Origin: Meghimatium bilineatum | Lineage: Eukaryota > Mollusca > Gastropoda > Stylommatophora > Philomycidae | Assembly (NCBI GenBank): GCA_034231615.1 | Contig: CM067309.1 | Location: 32,848,088-32,912,087 of the forward strand | Reading direction: 5' to 3' | Length of the DNA stretch: 64,000 bases | Made by a program: the position numbers and the translations under genes | Notes under the pieces: model-generated | Database searches by the model: none | Told to the model about the DNA's origin: nothing | The model's input: the letters and a program-made list of their open reading frames with translations, nothing else | Shown: positions 56,801-62,869 of the stretch, piece by piece | Layout of the letters: every line of letters starts with the position of its first letter | Position numbering within the stretch: position 1 is the first letter of the stretch

Positions 56801-58881
56801 TAATGAAGGTAGTCCCAGCACAAGAAATGATAATTAAACAGACAGTTATAGGAGGTAGTCCCGGCATGAGAAAGGATAATTAAACAGACAACTATAGGAG
56901 ATAGTACCAGCACGAGAAAGGATAATTAAACAGACTATAGGAGGTAGTACCGGCACGAGAAATAATAATTAAGCAGACAACTATAGGAGATAGGCACAAT
57001 ACAGGATAATTAAACATTTCCATGGCATGTAAAATTAGACTTGAAGTACCAGTATATATATATTATTTCTGAGATTGTTTGAATTATTAAATGTTTTTTT
57101 AAAAGATAATACTGTTGTTGTTTGCTCTTTGAAACAGAGAACATAATTGTTATCATCTTTATACCAAAATTTCCGCAGAAGATGGATGTGTCGGGCCATT
57201 GGCGCAAATAAAACGGCGACACAACGCATTTCCATTTTCTGGACTACATCCTGCTGGAAATCTAGCAGGACCATGATCCTGCTAGATCCAGTGGGAGTTT
57301 GAGAATGAACGCAGAAGAAGAAGAAGAATACCAAAATTAGTTTATTCCTAAACTTTAGAGTGCATTTTTATCCAGTTTTAGATTACCATAACTTGTTAAT
57401 ATTTTCTGCGGTACAATACAAGGATCAGTGGACAAATCACGTGACAACATACCAACTTTTAAATTTTATATTCTATTGCACTATCTTGGAAACTTAAAAA
57501 GTTGTAACTTAAAATACCGATCTAGCGATTTGCACGCAATGAACTGGCCATCACCTCCCACTCAGTGTGCAGCGCGCAATTTGGGTGATTAGGGGCTCTC
57601 ATCGTGCAACATGCAGAATATTGGATGCGTCGGTATATGCGTCTTTATCGGAATTTCGTTCCGTTTAATTATGTTAGCTATTTGTTCTGTAGAAACCTGT
57701 CCACTGATTCTTGTATTGTACCTATTCTGCTATTGTGTTGTCATGTGACATATTCTTTCCAGAAAATAGTCTTACTTATGAATCTCCTGAAATCTCCACG
57801 GTCTCTGACATGTTGTTCCGCTTCCTCCATCAACGTACATGCATTCCTATATATCTGACCAATATATCCGACATATTGGTCAGCTTCTGCCTCTACTGTC
57901 TTCTATTGTTCCCTTTAACAATACTCTTTCTATACCATCATGTCTCTTCACATGGTCGAAAAAGCCTAATTTCCTTTTTAATATGGTGTTTAAAAACCAG
58001 CGTTCTTGAACGTAGATTTCTTTTAGCACGTCTTGGTTGGTCTTTCTTGCTGTCCATATTCTCAGGACTCCTTCTATTGCACTTTATTTGGAAGGCATCT
58101 ATTCTCTTGTGACAGTCTGCTATTGCTACAGTCAATAATATCTTTGTGGAATTATTTTTTTTAGAATGTTTTTTTCAAGTAAAATTAGACTGGTGCAGAA
58201 ACATCATCAGCCCTAACTTATATCATGATTACTTTTTGTCAACAGGAAACCTACTGCCTCTTATGGTAGGATGGAAAATGGAAGTGGAGAATACACTGAC
58301 AAAGAAAAAGAACTCAGACAAAAGGAAGAAGAGGTAATTTCTTATTTAGTTTGAACAAGAGACATATTATTTTGGAGATCTATCAAAGCTAAGATTTACA
58401 TTGCAGACTAGCATAATTGTGTATAGATTATCAATATTGCTCAATTAAGCCCAGTCTACCCCATTGGAATGCTGGACTTTCTTCTTCTTCTGCGTTCATT
58501 CTCAAACTCTCGCATGCTGGACTGTTATAGTCCACCATTTTGTGAAATATTTCCTGGAGTTGGGTCCATTGAAAAACACCACTAGCCTTTTTCTTTCTTA
58601 CTGTTCTTATCAAGTTGTTAACATGATCTGACTGTACTATCATCTGGAAGGATGCTTACTATTAATACCCATCATTAGCGTTTGGTTTTTTTCTTATATA
58701 ATTAGTTGTCATTAAAGATGAATACACTATATGAGTTTAATTGTCAATAAACAATTCCACTGTTTACCATCCTCAGCTTCGAAGGATGCAAGAGAGATTG
58801 ACTCGTATGCAGGCTGAAATTGATTCTTCCAAGAAACCTCAACTGATCAAAAATGGGGATCTGAAATCTGAAGATGTATAG
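37062..58881 (+). CDS. SEPTIN2: Septin (SEPTIN2 group), 11 coding exons, 438 aa
   Basis: The gene encodes a filament-forming GTP-binding septin of the cell cortex and cytoskeleton. Coding exons: 37062-37265, 37993-38098, 40104-40190, 46583-46706, 47903-48037, 49473-49590, 50992-51093, 54611-54756, 55803-55904, 58246-58333, 58777-58881. All introns are GT-AG and the phases join without a break. Features: Ser-rich N-terminal extension (1-60); polybasic HRKSVKKG before the G domain; G1 GESGLGKST (104-112); Thr138, matching the catalytic Thr78 of human SEPTIN2; G3 DTPGFGD (161-167); G4 AKAD (242-245); septin unique element around [18 protein letters not shown]; and a coiled-coil C-terminus (about 390-425). 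[20 protein letters not shown] is identical to human SEPTIN2, which is 361 aa; the extra length is N-terminal and in the C-terminal linker. The paralogues SEPTIN1/4/5 are less similar. Confidence 0.96.
37628..37781 (+). mobile_element. GAA-tail SINE, short type (copy i)
   Basis: A 154-bp element in septin intron 1 that ends '...gtttgagaatgaacgcagaaga'. A 13-bp TSD, acatctcatgttt, is at 37615-37627 and 37782-37794. Closely related to 57172-57327. Confidence 0.9.
37993..38098 (+). CDS. SEPTIN2: Septin coding exon 2
   Basis: Encodes [19 protein letters not shown] and the polybasic stretch up to LMVV. Acceptor is ttcacag, donor gtaagt. The first base of the G1 Gly codon ends the exon (phase 1). 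Confidence 0.97.
38640..39020 (-). mobile_element. APE-RT LINE fragment in septin intron 2
   Basis: The minus strand encodes [20 protein letters not shown] then [16 protein letters not shown], the region after the RT core of the family at 26425. Coding is frameshifted from about 38840. The 3' end with the zinc finger is missing. Confidence 0.78.
39030..39700. repeat. Compound minisatellite in intron 2
   Basis: Repeats of 'cactacacatagataacctt' and 'tcacatagacagtctactca' in varied arrangement, with 26-, 34- and 49-bp periods. The right end changes to 'ctgctcagtcactacagaaa' units. Confidence 0.92.
40104..40190 (+). CDS. SEPTIN2: Septin coding exon 3 (P-loop)
   Basis: Encodes the G1 Walker A motif ESGLGKST and [18 protein letters not shown]. 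Acceptor ttacag, donor gtgagt, leaving phase 1. Confidence 0.97.
40730..41430 (-). mobile_element. Penelope-like element, GIY-YIG end
   Basis: The minus strand (from about 41430) encodes [20 protein letters not shown] and [10 protein letters not shown], the GIY-YIG-type nuclease motif of Penelope-like elements (YIGETGRRL...R..EH), then VADHFNG. Downstream, 'cttgataaaggac...aaaacgttgattt' is a shared PLE-like block. The RT core is not visible. It is an old, broken fragment in intron 3. Confidence 0.65.
42180..42560. repeat. 79-bp tandem repeat, ~5 units
   Basis: Units contain 'gatctgtcttcaagtgtgtt', 'tctgcctacctctcag' and 'gatctgactgccattcagg'. A diverged continuation runs to about 42830. Confidence 0.93.
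43531..43674. repeat. 36-bp tandem repeat, 4 units
   Basis: Four identical units of 'cacaagagaaggaatcatga' plus 'gtgtaaaacccaatgt'. The lack of differences means recent expansion. Confidence 0.96.
43896..44024. repeat. (CA)n/(CG)n microsatellite
   Basis: CACACG-type repeats of about 130 bp. The open frames on both strands are artefacts. Confidence 0.96.
44034..44531 (-). mobile_element. APE-RT LINE, 3' end fragment
   Basis: Read on the minus strand, it has the [20 protein letters not shown] then [19 protein letters not shown] of the family at 26425, and a frame-shifted 3' end with the zinc-finger region and 3' UTR signature (tcatcacttgtgatggac). 5'-truncated next to a MITE. Confidence 0.8.
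44532..44767 (+). mobile_element. MITE M1, 3'-truncated copy
   Basis: This begins with the 25-bp end ggtacaatacaagaatcagt/ggaca and matches 57410-57645 for about 235 bp. The right inverted repeat is missing. It abuts the LINE at 44034-44531. Confidence 0.8.
44785..44823. repeat. (CA)n(GA)n microsatellite
   Basis: Short dinucleotide run at the break of the truncated MITE. Confidence 0.9.
45268..45543 (-). mobile_element. GAA-tail SINE, long type (copy b)
   Basis: 276-bp full-length element in septin intron 3, minus strand; 5' end near 45543, 3' tail at 45268 ('attcttctgcg' in + sense). A 12-bp TSD, taaagaatgcat, is at 45256-45267 and 45544-45555. Confidence 0.92.
45640..45902 (-). mobile_element. 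LINE C-terminal fragment with an 84-bp tandem duplication
   Basis: The minus strand encodes [20 protein letters not shown] then [11 protein letters not shown], a basic LINE RT C-terminus. A segment of about 84 bp (45734-45817) is repeated directly at 45818-45902, so its N-terminal part is doubled. Frame changes between copies. Confidence 0.6.
46583..46706 (+). CDS. SEPTIN2: Septin coding exon 4 (switch I, G3)
   Basis: Encodes [20 protein letters not shown] then [20 protein letters not shown]. The G3 DTPG is intact. Acceptor tttgcag, donor gtatgt, ending in phase 2. Confidence 0.97.
46866..47880. repeat. ~32-bp minisatellite in intron 4, ~30 units
   Basis: Units of 'tgtcacaaagattgtcatta' plus 'ctgctagacatg'. 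Part of it alternates with 'tgtctcagagattgccagta' units to make a 59-bp higher-order unit between 47440 and 47880. Long open frames are artefacts. Confidence 0.95.
47903..48037 (+). CDS. SEPTIN2: Septin coding exon 5
   Basis: Encodes [20 protein letters not shown], then [15 protein letters not shown] and FYFINPSGH. Acceptor tttcag, donor gtcagt, phase 2. Confidence 0.97.
48110..48260 (+). repeat. Interspersed repeat R2, copy 1
   Basis: 'tggtgatggggcttagttc' and 'gagcaggactacagtcttg' match 5936-6080, at about 70% by eye. Function and family unknown. In intron 5. Confidence 0.6.
48861..49076. repeat. 54-bp tandem repeat, 4 units
   Basis: Units read 'agcaatgtcctacacaggat' plus 'atgattcatttatattta' and 'taaataaatatcagat'. 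Differences are single bases. Confidence 0.95.
49473..49590 (+). CDS. SEPTIN2: Septin coding exon 6 (G4)
   Basis: Encodes [20 protein letters not shown], then [23 protein letters not shown] is the guanine-specificity motif. Acceptor cgtgtag, donor gtcagc, phase 0. Confidence 0.97.
49745..49900 (+). mobile_element. GAA-tail SINE, short type (copy h)
   Basis: 'gatgtgtcgggccactggcg' start, conserved body 'actacatcctgctggaaat', and tail '...gtttgagaatgaacgctgaa' followed by (GAA)n. TSD not found. In intron 6. Confidence 0.82.
50454..50789 (-). mobile_element. Helitron helicase-like domain fragment
   Basis: The minus-strand frame encodes [20 protein letters not shown], then [20 protein letters not shown] and [15 protein letters not shown]. 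The '[10 protein letters not shown]...GPY.LKVHGQ.YY' block is the upstream helicase/Rep region of Helitrons. No ends were found; it lies in septin intron 6. Confidence 0.75.
50992..51093 (+). CDS. SEPTIN2: Septin coding exon 7
   Basis: Encodes [20 protein letters not shown] and [14 protein letters not shown]. Acceptor ttttgtag, donor gttggt, phase 0. Confidence 0.97.
51780..51908 (-). mobile_element. RNase H LINE copy E, 3' piece
   Basis: The minus strand reads [20 protein letters not shown], matching copy D just before its zinc-binding end. The LINE is split by a SINE inserted at 51909. 51899-51908 is the left TSD (ggacctattc). Confidence 0.72.
51909..52188 (-). mobile_element. GAA-tail SINE, long type (copy c), inside a LINE
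   Basis: A 280-bp full-length copy. In + orientation of the element: 5' 'ccagtgtgttgccagggccc', body 'gcgactaaggaggttatggg', 'aaagccatgctgaagt', 'gcagatatcgcagcaatgct', 'actacatcctgctaatct', then 'gagtttgagaacgaacacag' and (GAA)n. TSD ggacctattc at 51899-51908 and 52189-52198. I see no clear tRNA-type A or B box, so its promoter origin is unknown. Confidence 0.92.
52189..53030 (-). mobile_element. RNase H LINE copy E, 5' piece
   Basis: Matches copy D (5200-5740) for the zinc-domain to RNase H region, with 'ttctgatggtaatttattgg' and, near 52860, a degenerate YTDGS ([14 protein letters not shown]). It holds an internal tandem array at 52600-52790. Coding is lost. Confidence 0.68.
52600..52790. 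repeat. 48-bp tandem array inside LINE copy E, ~4 units
   Basis: Each unit encodes 16 minus-strand residues like [16 protein letters not shown] in an open frame. Units contain 'cctaacaccatgttcctcga' and 'tgcctcaatgacatgaaaaa'. Confidence 0.9.
53105..53490 (+). mobile_element. RTE-like LINE 3' fragment
   Basis: + strand, in two frames: [48 protein letters not shown], and the end [13 protein letters not shown]. This is the C-terminus of an RT. Ends in A/T-rich sequence. Confidence 0.7.
53555..54474 (-). mobile_element. 5'-truncated RTE-like LINE
   Basis: A 920-bp insertion; 11-bp TSD, ttgttttagtt, at 53544-53554 and 54475-54485. The minus strand encodes [19 protein letters not shown] (catalytic YADD intact), [11 protein letters not shown]-like region, then [20 protein letters not shown], and [20 protein letters not shown] ending MMMMN. 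One in-frame stop (near 54071) separates the two open frames 54382-54071 and 54070-53549. The tail is an ATG repeat. It is the best reference for the related pieces at 6994, 12470, 32661 and 62870. Confidence 0.9.
54611..54756 (+). CDS. SEPTIN2: Septin coding exon 8 (septin unique element)
   Basis: Encodes [20 protein letters not shown] and [20 protein letters not shown] then FIKLRTML. The [11 protein letters not shown] stretch defines the septin unique element. Acceptor tttatag, donor gtaagt, phase 2. Confidence 0.97.
54775..55235. repeat. 30-bp minisatellite, ~15 units (intron 8)
   Basis: Units 'atcaaagatcagatcaagta' plus 'ccatctctgt', alternating with an 'attaaacatcag' type. Open minus frame of 162 codons is an artefact. 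Confidence 0.95.
55335..55715. repeat. Degenerate ~20-bp repeat (intron 8)
   Basis: 'cagcttgttccctgtttcat' and diverged forms; A/T substitutions make the right part hard to delimit. Confidence 0.75.
55803..55904 (+). CDS. SEPTIN2: Septin coding exon 9
   Basis: Encodes [20 protein letters not shown] then [13 protein letters not shown]. The conserved helix THMQDL...HYENFR closes the G domain. Acceptor ttctag, donor gttagt, phase 2. Confidence 0.97.
56066..56205 (+). mobile_element. GAA-tail SINE, decayed copy (j)
   Basis: 'gatgtcggatcagtggtggt', 'cacatttccat', 'ataggaccat' and 'gagtttgagaaagaattctt' correspond to the short SINE type. The tail is disrupted. In intron 9. Confidence 0.65.
56236..56790. 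repeat. 46-bp tandem repeat, ~12 units
   Basis: Units 'ttaattaagtagacatttat' plus 'agaagttggcccaaacacaagcc'-type sequence; the units are almost identical, with tt/gg and agg/tgg variants. Confidence 0.96.
56800..57005. repeat. ~40-bp degenerate repeat
   Basis: Units with 'aaggataattaaacagacaa' and 'ctataggaggtagt'. Diverged relatives of the array to its left. Confidence 0.8.
57172..57327 (+). mobile_element. GAA-tail SINE, short type (copy g)
   Basis: 156-bp element, 5' 'tccgcagaagatggatgtgt', ending in 'gaatgaacgcagaagaagaa' and (GAA)n. An 11-bp TSD, ataccaaaatt, is at 57161-57171 and 57328-57338. Confidence 0.92.
57410..57722. mobile_element. MITE M1, complete copy
   Basis: A 313-bp non-coding element has 25-bp terminal inverted repeats (ggtacaatacaaggatcagt/ggaca), with one mismatch. 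The flanking 8-mers ttttctgc (57402-57409) and tattctgc (57723-57730) differ at one position, so an 8-bp TSD is likely. The 8-bp TSD suggests a hAT- or P-like transposase, but the ends do not match the usual CAGTG form, so the superfamily is open. Confidence 0.85.
57735..58140 (-). mobile_element. RTE-like LINE 3' fragment
   Basis: Minus strand: [25 protein letters not shown]-type sequence and [12 protein letters not shown], then LERICHMTT, in several frames. Same family as 9815-10060. In intron 9. Confidence 0.68.
58246..58333 (+). CDS. SEPTIN2: Septin coding exon 10
   Basis: Encodes [20 protein letters not shown] then KELRQKEEE. This starts the C-terminal coiled coil. Acceptor tcaacag, donor gtaatt, phase 0. 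Confidence 0.95.
58479..58513 (-). mobile_element. 35-bp SINE/LINE tail insertion
   Basis: A minimal insertion that holds only the shared 3' end (attctcaaactctcgc and the (GAA)n tail). A 10-bp TSD, atgctggact, lies at 58469-58478 and 58514-58523. In intron 10. Confidence 0.88.
58777..58881 (+). CDS. SEPTIN2: Septin coding exon 11 and stop
   Basis: Encodes [20 protein letters not shown] then [14 protein letters not shown] and TAG. LRRMQE..RMQA is the conserved C-terminal coiled coil of SEPTIN2-group septins. Acceptor cctcag. Confidence 0.97.
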   Translation, partial: LRRMQERLTRMQAEIDSSKKPQLIKNGDLKSEDV

Positions 58882-58900
58882 CATTGTTCTTTGTACGTTT

Positions 58901-58906
58901 AATAAA
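58901..58906 (+). terminator. Poly(A) signal of the septin gene
   Basis: AATAAA 20 bp past the stop codon. A very short 3' UTR is implied if this signal is used. Confidence 0.7.
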
Positions 58907-58962
58907 GGTTAGGCCATTTCAATTGGGTTTTTTCAATCTTTTCATTCATCATTTTGTGCATA

Positions 58963-59580
58963 TTAACCTTTAGCACGCTATCAGTGCTTGCACACACACT
59001 GAGGCGATATGTATTGCTTCCCAGCCGTATTTGCGCATCCGTACACCTGTTGCTGTGCACTCTTCTAATAACAAAAAACAGTATTAGATATAAATTTATT
59101 CATCCTGGAAACAGCAGAAATGGGAATAACAATAACCAAACCTTGTGTTCCTACAATGCGATTGGAAGGATGCAAAATATCTTAGCTGTAGTTTAATTAT
59201 TAGTTATCTGTTCCAATCAGTGCAAATAGTGTTGATATGGAAGCCATTTTAAATGAAATGCCATTTCTTATGGGTTGTGTTTCTGATGATGAGGAATTCT
59301 TGCGAGTTACAGATGTAGATCTTGCTTCATTAGTTTATATAACCAACGATGGAGACACTATCTCTGTGTCCATCATGTGTGAGGGACATACTGCTGTTGG
59401 TAGTGATCACACTGCTTTTGGTTATAGCCATCTCTGGCTTCACAGTTTTTCTAAAGTTGCAGCACAGTTATGTCTGATAACAGTGAGATCAACATGTTTT
59501 GTTTGTTTTTATACAATAATATGTACACGTTCATTTGGTTATGACATCAGAAATAGAGTGGGCCTAGGTGCTTAGCAGCA
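58963..59580 (+). other. Unassigned region; possible piggyBac-like start
   Basis: A TTAA followed by 'cctttagcacgct' (58963-58979) could be a piggyBac-type TSD and end. The frame from 59237 (MEAILNEMPFLMGCVSDDEE) is acidic at the start, as in piggyBac transposases, but ends after 112 codons with no catalytic block. 59482-59580 is partly repeated at 59825-59925. Confidence 0.25.
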
Positions 59581-59589
59581 TTATATCCT

Positions 59590-59770
59590 GCATTAAATAC
59601 CGGGTCATATATGGTCAGTGACCCAAAGCCATGCTGAAGTCGGATGCGTCTGGTTAAAAGGTGCAGATATCGCTACAGTGCTGTAAACCACAACACAACG
59701 CATTCCGTTCTCCAGACTACATCTTACTAATCTGCAGGAGTTTGAGAGTTAACGCAGAAGAAGAAGAATA
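59590..59770 (+). mobile_element. GAA-tail SINE, long type, 5'-truncated (copy d)
   Basis: 'ggtcagtgacccaaagccat', 'gctgaagtcggatgcgtctg', 'gcagatatcgctacagtgct', and tail 'gtttgagagttaacgcagaa' then (GAA)n. Confidence 0.85.
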
Positions 59771-60094
59771 CATCAAAGTTGTAGGACCATTTGCCTAGAC
59801 CTAGTTGATAACATTAGAGAGATTGACGTATTTTGTTTGTTTTCATTGGTGATAATATTAACACCGTAGTGTGGTTATGAAATGTCATCAGAAATAGAAT
59901 GGATCTGGGCATTTATGGCAGTGTGTTCATAACAGCTTTATCTCCACTGTATGACTGGTTGTAGTCATAGTGAAGTCACAAATGGATTCTTTGACAGTTT
60001 TCCCACCAGACCATGCACAAGAAGCTCAAGCACAGCACTGGTGACGAAAATCATCATTGTAAGTTAATACGATTTTCTGGAATGTTATCGTCAA

Positions 60095-60345
60095 TGAGCA
60101 CCCTAATTTCTGTATTCATAGCTAGCAGATTTTTTTCCCTGCAGCTTCTGTCAAGTGTAATGACTACAGAGAAGGTATGATGAAATACAAGCGGCATGGG
60201 TATCTACTTCTTCCCAGGATCAATACAAGTAGGATGACATACTTGTCTGATGATATCTTCTGCGTGTCCCAACCATGATGTGCCCCTTGTACCTTTCACC
60301 TTATTGAGATCTGGATGTAATGGGTGAAGTGTATTGGTGCCAATT
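60095..60345 (-). mobile_element. I-like LINE family 2 fragment
   Basis: Minus strand: HPLHPDLNKVKGTRGTSWLG, then DIIRQVCHPTCIDPGKK, the counterpart of 'HPLHSELPRVKGSSLKRGKSW' in 12572-15924. Only the region between RT and RNase H is present. Confidence 0.72.
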
Positions 60346-60559
60346 TTAAGATTTGTCAGAGCTCACCAGATCTTGATTATGTCAGCTACCTTCAGGAAGT
60401 CAAGAAATTTAAAGCTGCCATTGCTCTCAATACAGATAGACCTTCGCAAATTTTGGTTATATGTTCAACATGTTTTTTTAAACAAAGACTGCAATCAATT
60501 GTAGATAACACAATGTAGGTATTCGGGTAATGTCAACCTCTTTTAATTGTCATGATTTA

Positions 60560-60755
60560 CATCTTAATTGCAATGTCTGTGCCTTTCGGCTTGACACATC
60601 CAATTTCAGCATGGCTTCTGTGTCACGTTGATCCTATATTGGATGGAACAGCCAACTCCACCCCAAAATCTCCTTAGTCACCTGTTATGACAAGCATGGA
60701 AGCTAAACAGTGTTGAAAATATTTGCTTCCCTTTCAGACCTTGGCATCACATGGA
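60560..60755 (-). mobile_element. GAA-tail SINE, partial (copy e)
   Basis: Matches the 5' half of the 280-bp type (in + sense 'cagcatggctt', 'ccaactccacccca', 'ctccttagtcacctgttatg'). The 3' half and tail are lost. Confidence 0.72.
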
Positions 60756-61019
60756 TAAAAATGTATTCATGGCATAAATTTCAGAGCATGAATATGCTGA
60801 GAGCTGGTAGTTGACAACGAAGCTGCAATGTTGTCCCAGCATTCAAATTTTGGCATATTGTTGGTTTATGATCTCTTACTACGCCTTGCAGATCATGAGC
60901 TTTTTTTAGAAGCACATGGTTGATTTCAATTAGGCAGCTGGACCATTAAAAAAAAACTGGTAAACTATTGAACATAAATATTGCCTAGAACATCACTACT
61001 GCTGAATGCCCTGGGTTTA

Positions 61020-61145
61020 ATCATGACATCCCTGCCAAAGATGGATATGTTTGTCCATTGGCACAAATAAAATGGTGACACAATGCATTTCCATTCTCTG
61101 GGCTACATCCTGCTGGAAATCTAGTAGGATCATTGTCCTGCTATT
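61020..61145 (+). mobile_element. GAA-tail SINE, short type, 3'-truncated (copy k)
   Basis: 'gatggatatgtttgtccatt', 'gcacaaataaaatggtgaca', 'ctgctggaaatctagtagga' and 'cattgtcctgctat'. The tail is missing. Confidence 0.75.
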
Positions 61146-61199
61146 ATTAACTTAAAATATACTTGCTGTAAAATCACAGATGGAGGAAGCCTGTTTGAT

Positions 61200-61620
61200 T
61201 CTATTACAACTAATGTCTATCCCCAGGTTGATGATGGTTAGAATATCCAAATTTGCCGTTAAGCGTAGGGGTGGTGACTAGGAGCTTTAGTTATCAATCC
61301 AAGGCCAGATGTGTCTCCTTGGCTGCATTTAATCCATATTTGTTCAGCGTTGACTTGATTTTATCTATCCATCTTGTTCTAGGTCTTCCTCTGGCCCTGT
61401 ATCCAGATCTTCTTATGTTGTTGGTTATGGTTCATAAGGTATTCAGACCATTTTATTTGTTGTTTTTCAAAATATCCTGTCTGTGCACGGTCTTATACCA
61501 ATTTTTCACCTGATTTCATTTCTCATTTTGCCTAGTTTGGTCACCCTTGCAGCTTTTCTCAGACATTTCATCTCACATGTAATTTTTCACTGCTAGGCTG
61601 CTGTCTATTACAACACATGC
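61200..61620 (-). mobile_element. LINE C-terminal fragment
   Basis: Minus strand: ARGRPRTRWIDKIKSTLNKY, then GLNAAKETHLALDR, typical of an RTE/CR1-like RT C-terminus ('RGRPR.RW.D.....L...G....A....DR'). The remainder is diverged. Confidence 0.65.
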
Positions 61621-62039
61621 AGAAAAAGACAAAATATATAGGGGTAGTCTCTCCATTTCTCAGTAAATCTCTTTTCATTCCTAGTTATTTCATAAGTGTC
61701 CTTGAAATATTCAAGAATCGATAATAAGTGACATTGCTGTAAAACAGAAGGTCAATCAGCTTTATAATGTATGCAGACTATAAGGTACGGGTAGGAAAAA
61801 AAATTAAGATAACAGGATGCATGACAGTTCCAACCGCAAGGTCTTTCTCAAGAAAATACACAACAGATGTGAAGAAATATTAAAAATAAATATATAAACA
61901 AATCACAATAGAGAATAAAAATTGTAAGTTCAAATGAAATTGTCATGTGCCATTATTTTTACGGTTTAAAAAAAAAAAAAAGACCTTATTGTGGAGACTG
62001 TCCTGTATACTGTTATTGAAATATACCAAATTTTGCTTG
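61621..62039. other. No recognisable feature
   Basis: AT-rich DNA with a poly(A) run near 61969; no coding or element signal. Confidence 0.4.
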
Positions 62040-62310
62040 TGGGTTTCTAGGGCCTGTAAGGGGAGCAAAGAATAGCAACACTGTTTACCTTCTATACATG
62101 GTGTACAAGACTAAGGAGGTTTGGGGGGGAGGGGGGTAGAGTTGTCGGTTCCATTCCATGTAGAGTCAAAGTGACCTCATGTAGAGTCAGTGACACAGAA
62201 GCTGCGTTGTAGCTGGATGCATCAGGCTGAAAGGTACAACTATGCTGTAAACCACGACACAACATATTTCGTTCCCCGGACTACATCCTGCTAATCTGTA
62301 GAAGCTTAAG
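62040..62310 (+). mobile_element. GAA-tail SINE, long type (copy f)
   Basis: 'ggagcaaagaatagcaacac', 'ctaaggaggtttggg', 'gtgacacagaagctg', 'ggctgaaaggtacaac' and 'ccccggactacatcctgcta' follow the 280-bp type. The GAA tail is degraded. Confidence 0.8.
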
Positions 62311-62869
62311 CTAAAGAACCAAATTCATATATGTATCTCAAAGACGTATGTGCTGAAGTGTTTTATACATTATAGAGTAGAAAGAATACATAACTGGAAT
62401 TCAAATCTGATATTTTTTTTCCTCAATAGATTTGCTCTATCATGTACATGGTCTGCATGTGTGCCAACATTTACGGCTAATCATCTGCTCAAATATGGAA
62501 TTATTGAATGCAAATATCATTTATTTTGTCCTTGTTTATAATTATTGTCCATATTAAATCGAAGTTTCTCCAGATTTTGTGTTTTTTTATAGTTTTTAGT
62601 CAATATGCACATCAGATTTGCTTTTTATTTTTACTTCAGTTTTAATGTTTTTAATTTAAAAGAGCTATGGTTGGAAAGAAAATGCAGATAAATATAGATA
62701 TCACTGCAACTCAAGACCAAAGAAATGCACAAGATTGTAAGACAGTTCACAAATAAGAACAGTTCTGTAAACAGGTGGCTGCATTTTAAATAAAAGTAGA
62801 CAAATTTTATTTGATGACATAAATATTGACTAGATATGCAGAATACATGACTAACTTGTTTGATGACCA
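62311..62869. other. No recognisable feature
   Basis: No gene, array or element end detected. Confidence 0.4.

Noticed and set aside
59237-59575. 112-codon open frame downstream of the septin
   Set aside because: Not accepted as a gene: no family signature, and its end overlaps a locally repeated segment. Kept only as a possible piggyBac trace.
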